64,000 nucleotides of DNA from Halomonas maura (lineage in GTDB: Bacteria > Pseudomonadota > Gammaproteobacteria > Pseudomonadales > Halomonadaceae), in contig NZ_JAUFPQ010000013.1 of NCBI RefSeq assembly GCF_030409305.1, forward strand, positions 362,773 through 426,772, read 5' to 3'. Below the pieces are notes generated by a model. It was not told the DNA's origin, searched no databases, and saw only the letters and a list, made by a program, of their open reading frames with translations. Made by a program: the position numbers and the translations under genes. Positions 52,503 to 61,879 of this stretch are shown in pieces; within the stretch, counting starts at the first letter, position 1; every line of letters begins with the position of its first letter.

Positions 52503-53214
52503 GGCGGGACGGCGCCAGGCGCATCAGCAGGCGGGCCACCACGTCGCCGACGTACTCGGTGAACAGGGTGTCCATGCTGGCGCGGAAGTGGTCGGGGTCG
52601 GGGCTCGCCAGCACCAGGTAGCCGAGCGGCTCGCCCAGGGTCAGCCGGGCCAGCGCACAGGAGCCGGCCTTGTCCGGCGCCTTGGCGTGGGGGAGCAGGC
52701 GCTTCCAGTCGGTGGGCGTCAGCCGGGTGCAGCGACTCGCCCGGCCGTCCAGCAGGGCGGCCAGGCGCTGGGCCACGTGGTCGTCGAGCACCTGGCGGGG
52801 CGCCTGGGGCGGCTGCGTTTCGCGGTCGGTGAGGCTGGCCGGGCACCACAGGGCCAGCGCCGGGGTCTGGAAGCGCTCGCTGAACTGGGTGGCCAGCGCC
52901 TGGCCCAGGGCATCGCCGTCCTCGGCCTCCAGCAGGGCCAGCACCAGCTCCCGGGTCCGGCGGTACTGGGCCTCGTTGTGGCGGGCCGATTCCAGCAGCT
53001 GCTCCAGGCGCCATTCGGCCTGTTCGGCGCGGCTGCGCAGGTCCGCCACCAGGCGCTCCAGCAGCGAGGTGGCGCCGCGGGCCTCGGGGTGCGGCACCTT
53101 GAGCTGCTGGAGCAGCCCCTCGCGGCCGACGAAGAAGTCGGGGTGACGGGCGAGCCACTGGGCCACGACGTCCGGGTCCAGGGTCTTGCGTGGCTCGGGG
53201 ACGGCTCGGGTCAT
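52495..53214 (-). CDS. DUF484 family protein
   Basis: 239 residues, cytoplasmic. LDPDVVAQWLARHPDFFVGREGLLQQLKVPHPEARGATSLLERL is the N-terminal DUF484 signature, followed by a coiled coil and a GAF-like domain with ALARLTLGEPLGYLVLASPDPDHF. It is always found between dapF and xerC; its role is unknown. It overlaps xerC by 8 bases. Confidence 0.93.
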   Translation of the reverse strand: MTRAVPEPRKTLDPDVVAQWLARHPDFFVGREGLLQQLKVPHPEARGATSLLERLVADLRSRAEQAEWRLEQLLESARHNEAQYRRTRELVLALLEAEDGDALGQALATQFSERFQTPALALWCPASLTDRETQPPQAPRQVLDDHVAQRLAALLDGRASRCTRLTPTDWKRLLPHAKAPDKAGSCALARLTLGEPLGYLVLASPDPDHFRASMDTLFTEYVGDVVARLLMRLAPSRHG

Positions 53215-53236
53215 GCGCTTCTCCTCGGTTTGACGC

Positions 53237-54070
53237 TCAGTTCAGGGGCACGCGGCCCTCGAAGACTCGCTCGGCGGGGCCGGTCATGATCAGGCTGGCG
53301 TCATCGCCGGGCCAGCTGATCTCCAGGTCGCCACCGGGCAGGTGCACGGTGACCGGACCCTCGAGCCAGCCCAGGCGGATGCCGGTGGCCACCGCGGCGC
53401 AGGCGCCGGTGCCGCAGGCCAGGGTCTCGCCGCTGCCCCGTTCGTACACCCTCAGGCGGATCTCGTGGGGCGACACCACCTGCATGAAGCCGGCGTTGAC
53501 CCGGCGCGGGAAGCGCGGGTGGGCCTCGATGGCCGGCCCCAGGGTGGCCACCGGGGCCGTCGCCACGTCGTCCACCCGCAGCACCGCGTGGGGGTTGCCC
53601 AGGGACACCACCCCGACCTCGAGGCACCGGCCGTCGACCTCCAGGGCGTGCAGGGCACGGTCCTCGTCGGCGGCGAAGGGCAGCGCCTCCGGGGCGAAGC
53701 GCGGCGGCCCCATGTCCACGCTGACGCGATCGTCGTCGTCCACCACCAGGGTGAGCGGGCCGCCGGCGGTCTCGACGTGGATCTCGCGCTTGTGGGTCAG
53801 CCGCTGGTCGCGCACGAAACGGGCGAAGCAGCGCGCCCCGTTGCCGCAGTTCTCCACTTCGCTGCCGTCGGCGTTGTAGATGCGGTAGCGGAAGTCCATG
53901 TCCGGATCCCGGGGCGGCTCGACCACCAGCAGCTGGTCGAAGCCGATGCCGAAGCGCCGGTCGGCCAGGGCACGGATCTGCTCGTCGCGCAGCCGCGCCC
54001 GCTGGGTGATCAGGTCGACGACCATGAAGTCGTTGCCCAGCCCGTGCATCTTGGTGAACTGCAGCAGCAT
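53237..54070 (-). CDS. dapF: Diaminopimelate epimerase
   Basis: 277 residues. Converts LL- to meso-diaminopimelate for lysine and peptidoglycan. The two catalytic cysteines are in [13 protein letters not shown] (residue about 75) and [10 protein letters not shown] (near 220). [15 protein letters not shown] is the family start. It overlaps lysA by one base. Confidence 0.97.
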   Translation of the reverse strand: MLLQFTKMHGLGNDFMVVDLITQRARLRDEQIRALADRRFGIGFDQLLVVEPPRDPDMDFRYRIYNADGSEVENCGNGARCFARFVRDQRLTHKREIHVETAGGPLTLVVDDDDRVSVDMGPPRFAPEALPFAADEDRALHALEVDGRCLEVGVVSLGNPHAVLRVDDVATAPVATLGPAIEAHPRFPRRVNAGFMQVVSPHEIRLRVYERGSGETLACGTGACAAVATGIRLGWLEGPVTVHLPGGDLEISWPGDDASLIMTGPAERVFEGRVPLN

Positions 54071-55350
54071 CAGGGCGTCTCCGCGCCGTCGCCTGGCAGC
54101 ATCGCCTCGCCGGCCCAGAGGTCCGCCAGGCGTTCGCGGCGGCGCACCAGGTGGGCGCGGTCGCCGTCCACCATGACCTCGGGCGGCCGCGGGCGGCTGT
54201 TGTAGTTGGAGGCCATGACGAAGCCGTAGGCGCCGGCGGAGCGCACCGCCAGCAGGTCGCCGGCGGCGATGGCCAGCTCCCGGTCCTGGCCGAGGAAGTC
54301 GCCGGTCTCGCAGACCGGGCCGACCACGTCATAGGTGCCGTTCTCCCGCGCCCGGGTGGTATCCACCGGCAGGATGGCCTGCCAGGCCTGGTAGAGGGCC
54401 GGACGGATCAGGTCGTTCATGGCCGCGTCGACGATGGCGAAGTTCTTGGTCTCGCCGGGCTTGAGGAACTCGACCCGGGTCAGCAGCACGCCGGCGTTGG
54501 CGGCGATCGAGCGTCCCGGCTCGAACAGCAGGGTCAGCCGGTCGCTGCCCGGCCAGCGCGACAGCCGCTCGAGCAGGGCGGTGGCGTAGTCGAAGGGCTG
54601 GGGCGGGCGCTCGTCGTGATAGGGCACGCCCAGGCCGCCACCGAGGTCCAGGTGCTCGATCTCGATGCCATCCTCGCGCAACCGTTCGAGCAGCACCAGC
54701 AGGCGGTCGAGGGCGTCGAGGAACGGAGCGGTCTCGGTGAGCTGGGAGCCGATATGGCAGTCGAGCCCCACCACTCGCACGTTGTCCATGGTCGCGGCCT
54801 GGCGGTAGACCTCCCGGGCCTCGTCCACCGCGATGCCGAACTTGTTGGCCTTGAGCCCGGTGGAGATGTAGGGGTGGGTGCCGGCGTCGACGTCGGGGTT
54901 GACCCGCAGCGAGACCGGGGCGACGCGGTCCAGGCCGCGGGCCACGGCGTCGAGCCGCTCGAGCTCGGCCCGGGACTCGACGTTGAAGCACTTGATGCCC
55001 ACGGCGAGGGCGCGGGCCATCTCGTTCTCCTGCTTGGCCACGCCGGAGAACACCACCCGGGCGGGGTCGCCGCCGGCGGTCAGCACCCGCTCGAGCTCCC
55101 CCACCGAGACGATGTCGAAGCCGGCGCCGAGGCGGGCCAGCAGGCCCAGCACCGCCAGGTTGGAGTTGGCCTTGACCGCGTAGCAGATCAGGTGGGGATG
55201 GCTGCCCAGCGCCTCGGTATAGGCCCGGAAGTGGCGGGCCAGGGTGGCCTTGGAATAGACGTAGCAGGGCGTGCCGAACTCCTCGGCGATGCGCGCAAGC
55301 GGCAGCTCTTCGGCGTGCAGCACGCCGTCGCGGTACTCGAAATGGTCCAT
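54070..55350 (-). CDS. lysA: Diaminopimelate decarboxylase
   Basis: 426 residues, a fold-III PLP enzyme making L-lysine from meso-DAP. The PLP lysine is in CYAVKANSN (about 60); the phosphate site is [23 protein letters not shown] holds the catalytic Cys/Glu of the partner subunit; [13 protein letters not shown] ends the barrel. It follows lptM after two bases. Confidence 0.97.
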   Translation of the reverse strand: MDHFEYRDGVLHAEELPLARIAEEFGTPCYVYSKATLARHFRAYTEALGSHPHLICYAVKANSNLAVLGLLARLGAGFDIVSVGELERVLTAGGDPARVVFSGVAKQENEMARALAVGIKCFNVESRAELERLDAVARGLDRVAPVSLRVNPDVDAGTHPYISTGLKANKFGIAVDEAREVYRQAATMDNVRVVGLDCHIGSQLTETAPFLDALDRLLVLLERLREDGIEIEHLDLGGGLGVPYHDERPPQPFDYATALLERLSRWPGSDRLTLLFEPGRSIAANAGVLLTRVEFLKPGETKNFAIVDAAMNDLIRPALYQAWQAILPVDTTRARENGTYDVVGPVCETGDFLGQDRELAIAAGDLLAVRSAGAYGFVMASNYNSRPRPPEVMVDGDRAHLVRRRERLADLWAGEAMLPGDGAETP

Positions 55351-55352
55351 GC

Positions 55353-55568
55353 CTAGGTGTCGTCCTCGTCGGCGGGGCGGGTGGCGTCGTCGGTGGCGGC
55401 GTCCGACGCCTCGGCGTCCGGTGCGTCGTCGTCGCTGGTCTCGGGGTCGCGGGGGCCGTAGCGCTCCTCCGCCGCGGTGTCGCCGGGCAGGTAGAGCGGC
55501 CCCTTCTGGCCGCAGCCGGCCAGCAGCAGGGGCAGCGCCAGCAGCGCGAGCAGGGCGGCGCGACGCAT
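55353..55568 (-). CDS. lptM: Small lipoprotein LptM (YifL)
   Basis: 71 residues. Signal peptide with lipobox LAGC at about residue 19 and the conserved mature start CGQKGPLYLP, the segment that mimics LPS and helps oxidative maturation of the LptD/E translocon. The rest is a strongly acidic tail (Asp/Glu/Ala). Located between argH and lysA as in other gammaproteobacteria. Confidence 0.92.
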   Translation of the reverse strand: MRRAALLALLALPLLLAGCGQKGPLYLPGDTAAEERYGPRDPETSDDDAPDAEASDAATDDATRPADEDDT

Positions 55569-57004
55569 CAGCCCCGGCTCCCCTGGCTATCCCGGGACGA
55601 CAGCGCCGCCAGGGCCTCGCGGGCCCGCTGGGCGGCGGCGCGCACCTGGTCCGGGGCGGTGCCGCCGATATGGTTGCGCGCGGCCACCGAGCCCTCCAGG
55701 GTCAGCACGGCGAAGACGTCCTCGTCGATGGCGTCGGAGAACTGGCGCAGCTCCTCGAGGCTCATCTCCGAGAGGTCCTTGCCCTCCTTGAGGCCGAAGG
55801 CCACCGACTGGCCGACGATCTCGTGGGCGTCGCGGAAGGCCACGCCGCGGCAGACCAGGTAGTCGGCCAGGTCGGTGGCGGTGGAGAAGCCCTTGCGGGC
55901 CGCCTCGCGCATGTTGTCGGCCTTGGCCTCGATGGCCGGCACCATGTCGGCGAAGGCCTTCAGGCAATCCTGGACGGTGGACAGGGCATCGAACAGCGGC
56001 TCCTTGTCCTCCTGGTTGTCCTTGTTGTAGGCCAGCGGCTGGGACTTCATCAGCGTCAGCAGGCCCATCAGGTGGCCATAGACCCGGCCGGTCTTGCCGC
56101 GCACCAGCTCCGGCACGTCCGGGTTCTTCTTCTGCGGCATGATCGAGGAGCCGGTGCAGAAGCGGTCGGGCAGGTCGATGAAGTCGAACTGGGCGCTGGT
56201 CCACAGCACCAGCTCCTCGCTCATCCGCGACAGGTGCATCAGCAGCACGCTGGCGAAGGACGTGAACTCGATGGCGAAGTCGCGGTCACTGACGGCGTCG
56301 AGGCTGTTCTCCGCGGGGCGGTCGAAGCCCAGCAGCTCGGCCGTCACATGGCGGTCGATGGGGTAGGTGGTGCCGGCCAGCGCCGCGGCGCCGAGCGGCA
56401 GCACGTTGACCCGCTTGCGGCAGTCGAGCAGCCGCTCCTGGTCGCGGGCGAGCATCTCCTGCCAGGCCAGCAGGTGATGGCCGAAGGTCACCGGCTGGGC
56501 GGTCTGCAGGTGGGTGAAGCCGGGCATGATGGTATCGGCCTCGCGGTCGGCAAGCGTGATCAGCCCCTCGCGCAGGCGGGTCAACTCGGCGGCCACGCTG
56601 TCGATCTCGTCGCGCAGGAAGAGGCGGATGTCGGTGGCCACCTGGTCGTTGCGCGAGCGGCCGGTGTGCAGCTTCTTGCCGGTGATGCCGATCTTGTCGG
56701 TGAGACGCGCCTCGATGTTCATGTGCACGTCCTCGAGGTCCACCGACCAGGCGAAGCTGCCGGCCTCGATCTCCGCCTGGACCTCGTCGAGCCCGGCCAG
56801 GATGGCGTCGCGCTCGGCCTCGCTGAGCACCCCGACCCGGGCCAGCATGGTGGCGTGAGCCCGCGAGCCCCGGATGTCGTGGAGGGCCAGGCGCTGGTCG
56901 AAGTCGACCGAGGCGGTGAAGCGGGCGACGAAGGCATCGGTGGGCTCGCTGAAGCGGCCGCCCCAGGACTGGTTGGTGCGGTGGTTCGTCGGGCTTTGGC
57001 TCAT
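55568..57004 (-). CDS. argH: Argininosuccinate lyase
   Basis: 478 residues. Final step of arginine synthesis, splitting argininosuccinate to arginine and fumarate. The fumarase/aspartase-superfamily signature [12 protein letters not shown] is at about residue 280, with the catalytic loop Ser; [14 protein letters not shown] opens the protein and [20 protein letters not shown] contains the catalytic His. The start at 57004 is the family start; an ATG at 57022 is possible. It is divergent from hemC. Confidence 0.96.
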   Translation of the reverse strand: MSQSPTNHRTNQSWGGRFSEPTDAFVARFTASVDFDQRLALHDIRGSRAHATMLARVGVLSEAERDAILAGLDEVQAEIEAGSFAWSVDLEDVHMNIEARLTDKIGITGKKLHTGRSRNDQVATDIRLFLRDEIDSVAAELTRLREGLITLADREADTIMPGFTHLQTAQPVTFGHHLLAWQEMLARDQERLLDCRKRVNVLPLGAAALAGTTYPIDRHVTAELLGFDRPAENSLDAVSDRDFAIEFTSFASVLLMHLSRMSEELVLWTSAQFDFIDLPDRFCTGSSIMPQKKNPDVPELVRGKTGRVYGHLMGLLTLMKSQPLAYNKDNQEDKEPLFDALSTVQDCLKAFADMVPAIEAKADNMREAARKGFSTATDLADYLVCRGVAFRDAHEIVGQSVAFGLKEGKDLSEMSLEELRQFSDAIDEDVFAVLTLEGSVAARNHIGGTAPDQVRAAAQRAREALAALSSRDSQGSRG

Positions 57005-57098
57005 CGGGCTGACATCCTGCATGGCTGAAGGGGTGGGTGAGGGCCGACGGCGCGCCGGCCGCAGCTCGGCGAGGCCGCGCTGGCTTGACATGCGGGAA

Positions 57099-57104
57099 AG
57101 TGTA
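57099..57104 (-). promoter_or_regulatory. Candidate extended -10 of argH
   Basis: The minus strand reads TGGTACACT, an extended -10 form (TACACT), about 95 bases before the argH start. The -35 region is poor. Confidence 0.3.
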
Positions 57105-57185
57105 CCAGAGTCCATGGGCCAGGCGAGGGGCGCGGGCGGCGGGAGGGCCGGGACGTGACGATTTTTCCTGGCCTCTCCGGTCCTT

Positions 57186-57191
57186 TATGAT
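57186..57191 (+). promoter_or_regulatory. Candidate -10 of the hem operon
   Basis: TATGAT, five of six consensus bases, in an AT-rich patch 77 bases before hemC. Only a weak TTTTTC stands at the -35 distance. Confidence 0.4.
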
Positions 57192-57267
57192 GGCGGCAGA
57201 CCAAGACATCACCGGGCGCCGGCGCAAGGGGCGCCGAGGGCCAGCGAACCGGGACGGGGAGAACCAC

Positions 57268-58209
57268 GTGCAAGCCATCGAAACGCTGCGTATCGCCACG
57301 CGCAAGAGTCAACTGGCCATGTGGCAGGCCGAACATGTCCGCGACCGCCTGATGGCGATCCATCCGGGGCTCAAGGTCGAACTGGTGGCGATGGTCACTC
57401 GGGGCGACAAGATCCTCGACACACCGCTGGCCAAGGTCGGCGGCAAGGGGCTGTTCGTCAAGGAGCTCGAGGAAGCGATGCTCGACGGGCGTGCCGACAT
57501 CGCCGTGCACTCCATGAAGGACGTGCCCATGCACTTCCCCGAGAGCCTCGGCCTGTCGGTGATCCTCGAGGGGGCCGAGCCCACCGACGCCTTCGTCTCC
57601 AACCACTATGCCTCCCTGGACGCGCTGCCCGAAGGGGCGCGCATCGGCACGTCCAGCCTGCGTCGCGGCCTGCAGATGCGCGAGGCGCGCCCCGACCTGC
57701 AGGTGCTCAACCTGCGCGGCAATGTCCAGACCCGGCTGGGCAAGCTCGATGCCGGCGAGTACGACGCCATCCTGCTGGCCACCTCGGGCCTCAAGCGGCT
57801 GGGCCTCGAGGCGCGCATCGCCATGGAGCTGCCACCGGAGGTCTGCCTGCCGGCCTGCGGCCAGGGCGCCCTGGGCATCGAGTGCCGCATGCACGATGCC
57901 GAGCTGATCTCGCTGCTGGCGCCGCTGGATGATCCGGCCACCGCGACCCGGGTGCGCGCCGAGCGGGCCATGAACACCCGCCTCGAGGGCGGCTGCCAGG
58001 TGCCCATCGCCGGCCATGCGGTGTTCGAGGACGATGGCCAGACCCTGTGGCTGCGCGCCCTGGTGGGCAACCCGGAGGGCACCGAGGTGCTGCGCGCCGA
58101 GGGCCGCGGCTCCATCCACGAGCCCGAGGCGCTGGGCATCCGCGTGGCCGAGGAACTGCTGGACATGGGCGCCGGCGAGATCCTCGCCGAGGTCTACGGC
58201 GCCGGCTGA
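57268..58209 (+). CDS. hemC: Porphobilinogen deaminase
   Basis: 313 residues. Joins four porphobilinogens into hydroxymethylbilane. The start is GTG at 57268: GGGGAG sits 7 bases upstream, and the family start ([18 protein letters not shown]) follows directly. The dipyrromethane cofactor Cys is in [11 protein letters not shown] (about 242), and the catalytic Asp lies in HSMKDVPM. Its stop overlaps the hemD start (TGATG). Confidence 0.96.
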   Translation: MQAIETLRIATRKSQLAMWQAEHVRDRLMAIHPGLKVELVAMVTRGDKILDTPLAKVGGKGLFVKELEEAMLDGRADIAVHSMKDVPMHFPESLGLSVILEGAEPTDAFVSNHYASLDALPEGARIGTSSLRRGLQMREARPDLQVLNLRGNVQTRLGKLDAGEYDAILLATSGLKRLGLEARIAMELPPEVCLPACGQGALGIECRMHDAELISLLAPLDDPATATRVRAERAMNTRLEGGCQVPIAGHAVFEDDGQTLWLRALVGNPEGTEVLRAEGRGSIHEPEALGIRVAEELLDMGAGEILAEVYGAG

Positions 58210-59000
58210 TGGCGACGCCACCGGTGCTGATCTGCCGTCCCGGGCCGCGGGCGGCGGCGCTGGCCGAGGCCATCGCCGCCGAGGGCTTTCCCGTCGAGCG
58301 GGGCGAGGCCATGGTCCTCGAGCCGCTGGCCGAGACCCCGCAACAGCGCGCCGCCTGGCTGGACTTCGACCAGTTCCGGCGCGTGGTGGTGGCGAGCCCC
58401 TTCGCCGCCGAGTGTCTCGCCGAGGCACTGGACCGCTACTGGCCACAACTTCCCGTGGGCATCGACTACTACGCCGTGGGCGCCGCCACGGCCGCCACCC
58501 TGCATCGCCTGCTGGGCGTGCGGGTGCATCTGCCGCCGCCGGGCGGCGAGGACACCAGCGAGGCGCTGCTCGCGCTCGGCTCGCTGCAGCGGCTCGCCGG
58601 GCAGCGCTTGCTGCTGGTGGCCGGCGAGGGGGGGCGGGCCCTGATGGCCGAGACCCTCGCCGCCCGGGGCGCCCGCCTGACGCGCCTGGCGGTCTACCGG
58701 CGGCGCCTGCTCGAGCCCTCGACGAGCTTGCGGCGTCGGCTGGCGAGCGGCGACTATCAGGCGTTGGTGGTGAGTAGCGGAGAAATCCTCGGACATCTGG
58801 CAAGATGGTGCTCACAGGCCGCCTTGAACCAACCGCTAATCGTGTCCAGTACCCGGTTGGCTACCCTGGCAGGCACACTGGGGTTTCGTCTTCCCGTCGT
58901 CGCGTCGGGCGCCACGCCCGACGCGCTGGCGGCCGCCGTGGCCAGGGCCAGGGACCCGGAGAGGGCCGATGTCGATCATGACGATCTCGAAAAGGGCTAG
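58209..59000 (+). CDS. hemD: Uroporphyrinogen-III synthase
   Basis: 263 residues. Closes hydroxymethylbilane with ring-D inversion. The family is poorly conserved; VLICRPGPRAAALAEAI at the start, YYAVGAATAATLHRLLGV and LLVAGEGGRALMAETLAARGARLTRLAVYRR in the middle fit it, as does the position between hemC and hemX. Confidence 0.93.
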   Translation: MATPPVLICRPGPRAAALAEAIAAEGFPVERGEAMVLEPLAETPQQRAAWLDFDQFRRVVVASPFAAECLAEALDRYWPQLPVGIDYYAVGAATAATLHRLLGVRVHLPPPGGEDTSEALLALGSLQRLAGQRLLLVAGEGGRALMAETLAARGARLTRLAVYRRRLLEPSTSLRRRLASGDYQALVVSSGEILGHLARWCSQAALNQPLIVSSTRLATLAGTLGFRLPVVASGATPDALAAAVARARDPERADVDHDDLEKG

Positions 59001-59006
59001 CGACAC

Positions 59007-60566
59007 ATGAGCAAGCAACAACACGATCAGGACGAACAGCAGACGCCATCCGGCGACGCCCAGGGCGGCGCCGGCGCGGCGACGACGGGAGCGGGCGCCG
59101 AGGCCGGCAAGGGCGGCGGCTCATCGTCGCGCCGCTCGCGGCGTCGCGGCAAGGGCAACGGCCCGGCGGCGAACCACGCCGCCGCCGAGGCGAAGACCGA
59201 CGCCAAGTCCTCTTCGACGACGTCCCCGAGCCAGGGCCAGGCCGCCCCGACCGGCGACACGCCGGCCGCGGCGGCCAAGGCCGCCGATCCCGCCAAGGCC
59301 GCCGATCCCGCCAAGGACAGCTCCGCCAAGGGTGACGCTGCCAAGGGCGATACCGGCAAGGCGACCGATGCCTCGGCGTCTTCCACCAAGGCCGCCGGCA
59401 GCGCCGCTACCGGCACCAGGGGCGCGTCCGGCAAGGCCTCGGCTTCCGCCTCCACCGCCAAGGGCCAGCCGGCGTCCGCCGGCAAGGGCGCTGCCGGGAC
59501 CCCGGGAGGCGGCGGCCAGGGCGGCTCGGGCAAGGGCGGCAAGGCCGGGGCGGTCGCCCTGGGCCTGGTGATCCTGCTGGGCGCCGGCGGCGCGCTGTTC
59601 GGCTGGCAGGTCTGGCAGAAGCTGGACGCCCAGCAGCAGCGCCTGGCCGCCCTGCCGGCGCAGGCGGCCAGCCAATCGTCGCTGGACGACCTCGCGGGGC
59701 GCCTGGAGAGCGGCGAGCAGCAGCGCAACGCCGCCCTGGACGAGGCGGTGGGCACGCTGCGCAGCGACTTCTCCGACTATCGCCAGAACGTCGACGAGAC
59801 CCTGGACAAGGTGCTCCGGGAGCTGTCCAGCGAGCAGCAGACCGACGAGCGCGACTGGCTGCATGCCGAGGCCGCCTACCTGCTGCGCCTGGCCAACCAG
59901 CGCCTGCAGCTGGAACGCGACGTCCAGGGCGCCGCCGCCCTGCTGCGCACCGCCGACGAGCGGTTGCGCGAGGCCGACAACCCGGCGCTGATGCCGGTGC
60001 GCCGCGAGATCGCCTCCGAGCTGGCCGCGCTGGAATCCGTGCCCCGCGTCGACCGCACCGGGCTCTACCTGGCGCTGAACGCCCAGCAGGAGCAGATCGC
60101 CGGTCGCCCGCTGGCCCAGGATATCGAGGAAATCGCCGCCAACTCGACCATCGAGGAGGCGCCCTCCGGCGGCTGGCAGTCGCAGTTGGCGCGCTTCGGC
60201 GCGGAGCTCAAGGACCTGGTCACGGTGCGCCAGCACGACGAGGCGCTCGAGGCGCTGATCTCGCCGGAGCAGGAGTCCTACCTGCGCCAGAGCGTGCGCC
60301 TGGTGCTGGAGCAGGCCCAGCTGGCGCTGCTCAAGGAGGAGCCGCCGCTCTATGACGCCAGCCTCGAGAAGGCCTTGACCCTGATCGAGGGCTACTACGA
60401 CACCGGCGACAGCGGCGTCCAGGCGGTGCTGTCGCGGCTCGAGGAACTCAAGGGACGCGCCATCCGCCCGGAACTGCCGGACATCAGCGGCTCCCAGCAG
60501 GCGCTGGCGAGCTTCATCGAGCACCGCTTCGAGGCCGGCAACGGCGGCCAGGGAGATGAGGCATGA
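59007..60566 (+). CDS. hemX: HemX-family inner-membrane protein
   Basis: 519 residues. The N-terminal ~180 residues are low-complexity Ala/Lys/Gly/Ser with short repeats (AADPAK twice, then KGDAAKGDTGKA), much longer than in many relatives and predicted disordered in the cytoplasm. One transmembrane helix lies at about 181-204, then a coiled coil and the periplasmic HemX domain (DWLHAEAAYLLRLANQRLQLERDV). Despite the name, no enzymatic step in haem synthesis is established. It overlaps hemY by ATGA. Confidence 0.9.
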   Translation: MSKQQHDQDEQQTPSGDAQGGAGAATTGAGAEAGKGGGSSSRRSRRRGKGNGPAANHAAAEAKTDAKSSSTTSPSQGQAAPTGDTPAAAAKAADPAKAADPAKDSSAKGDAAKGDTGKATDASASSTKAAGSAATGTRGASGKASASASTAKGQPASAGKGAAGTPGGGGQGGSGKGGKAGAVALGLVILLGAGGALFGWQVWQKLDAQQQRLAALPAQAASQSSLDDLAGRLESGEQQRNAALDEAVGTLRSDFSDYRQNVDETLDKVLRELSSEQQTDERDWLHAEAAYLLRLANQRLQLERDVQGAAALLRTADERLREADNPALMPVRREIASELAALESVPRVDRTGLYLALNAQQEQIAGRPLAQDIEEIAANSTIEEAPSGGWQSQLARFGAELKDLVTVRQHDEALEALISPEQESYLRQSVRLVLEQAQLALLKEEPPLYDASLEKALTLIEGYYDTGDSGVQAVLSRLEELKGRAIRPELPDISGSQQALASFIEHRFEAGNGGQGDEA

Positions 60567-61807
60567 GAAAGCTGATCCTGCTCGTGGTCCTCGGCCTCGC
60601 GATCGGGGCCCTGTTCGGCCAGCTGATGATGTCGGTGCCCGGCTACTGGCTGGTCCGCGTGGGCGATACTTCCATGCAGACCTCCTTCTGGTTCGGCCTG
60701 GTGCTGCTGCTGGCGGCCTTCGTGGTGGTGCATTTCGGCCTGCGGCTGCTGATGCGCCTGTCGCGCCCGGTGACCCGCTTCAAGGTGTGGAACAGCCGCT
60801 CGCGTAACCGCACCGCCATGCGGCGCACCGTGCGCGGCCTGGTGGCGCTGGCCGAGGGGCGCTGGAAGCGCGCCGAGAAGGCCCTGGTCAAGGCCGCCGA
60901 CGATTCCAGCACGCCGCTGGTCAACTACCTCTCCGCCGCCCTGGCGGCCCACTATCAGGGCCGTTACGAGCAGGCCGACACCCTGCTCAAGCGTGCCCAC
61001 CTCAGCACCGAGGGCGCCGACACCGCGGTGGGCCTGATGCAGGCCCAGCTGATGCTGGACCGACAGCAGTACGAGGAGGCCCTGGCGATCCTCACCCGCC
61101 TCGACCGCCACCTGCCCAACCATCCCCAGGTGCTCAAGCAGCTCAAGCAGGCCTATATCAGCCTCAGCGACTGGGACGGCCTGCGCCGGCTGATGCCGCG
61201 CCTCGGCGCACAGCACCTGATCTCCCGGGAGGAGCGCGAGCAGCTCGAGCAGCGCGCCTATCGCGAGCTGATCTCCCAGGAGGCCCGTCAGCCCGGCGAC
61301 ATCGAGCGGGTGCGCAACCTCTGGGCCGACATGCCCGATCACCTGCGCGGCAATGTCGACCTGATCGTGCTCTATGCCGAGGCCCTGGTGCGCGGCAACG
61401 AGGAGGGCATCGCCGAGCGGCTGCTGCGCCACTCCCTCAAGGAACACTGGGACAGCCGCCTGGTGCTGCGCTACGGGCTGCTCGAGGTGGATGCGGCGCG
61501 CCAGCTGGTGGTGGCCGAGAAGTGGCTGCAGGAGCGGCCCAACGACCCGGACCTGCTGCTCACCCTGGGCCGGCTCTCGCTGCGCAACGCCTACTGGGGC
61601 AAGGCCCAGGAATACTTCGAGACCAGCCAGCGCCAGCGGCCCAGTGGCGTGGTCTGCGCCGAGCTGGCCCGGCTCTATGCCAACCTGGGCGAGCACAACA
61701 AGAGCCAGCTGTACTACCGCCAGAGCGTCGAGCTGCTCGACCGGTCGCTGCCCTCGCTGCCCCAGCCCACCGAGCCGGAGGACACGCCGGCGAAGACGGC
61801 GTCCTGA
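60563..61807 (+). CDS. hemY: HemY-family TPR protein
   Basis: 414 residues: two N-terminal helices (about 3-20 and 38-60) with PGYWLVRVGDTSMQTSFWFG between them, then tetratricopeptide repeats to the end (ALVKAADDSSTPLVNYLSAALAAHYQGRYEQADTLLKRA onward). This gammaproteobacterial HemY is not the protoporphyrinogen oxidase of the same name. It probably scaffolds late haem-pathway or membrane complexes. Last gene of hemCDXY. Confidence 0.93.
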   Translation: MRKLILLVVLGLAIGALFGQLMMSVPGYWLVRVGDTSMQTSFWFGLVLLLAAFVVVHFGLRLLMRLSRPVTRFKVWNSRSRNRTAMRRTVRGLVALAEGRWKRAEKALVKAADDSSTPLVNYLSAALAAHYQGRYEQADTLLKRAHLSTEGADTAVGLMQAQLMLDRQQYEEALAILTRLDRHLPNHPQVLKQLKQAYISLSDWDGLRRLMPRLGAQHLISREEREQLEQRAYRELISQEARQPGDIERVRNLWADMPDHLRGNVDLIVLYAEALVRGNEEGIAERLLRHSLKEHWDSRLVLRYGLLEVDAARQLVVAEKWLQERPNDPDLLLTLGRLSLRNAYWGKAQEYFETSQRQRPSGVVCAELARLYANLGEHNKSQLYYRQSVELLDRSLPSLPQPTEPEDTPAKTAS

Positions 61808-61832
61808 GCGGCGCCCGAGCCCGACCCCGCAT

Positions 61833-61866
61833 GCAAGAGGGGCTGCCGAACGGCAGCCCCTCTTGC
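61833..61866. terminator. Perfect 15-bp hairpin between hemY and the channel gene
   Basis: GCAAGAGGGGCTGCC-GAAC-GGCAGCCCCTCTTGC in the 72-base convergent gap. The stem is perfect and its symmetry lets it act on both strands, but there is no long T-run. Confidence 0.55.
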
Positions 61867-61879
61867 GTTGGTGACGGCG

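Noticed and set aside
60563-61807. HemY as protoporphyrinogen oxidase
   Set aside because: It has TPR repeats and two membrane helices, with no FAD-binding GxGxxG start. The name is shared by two unrelated families.
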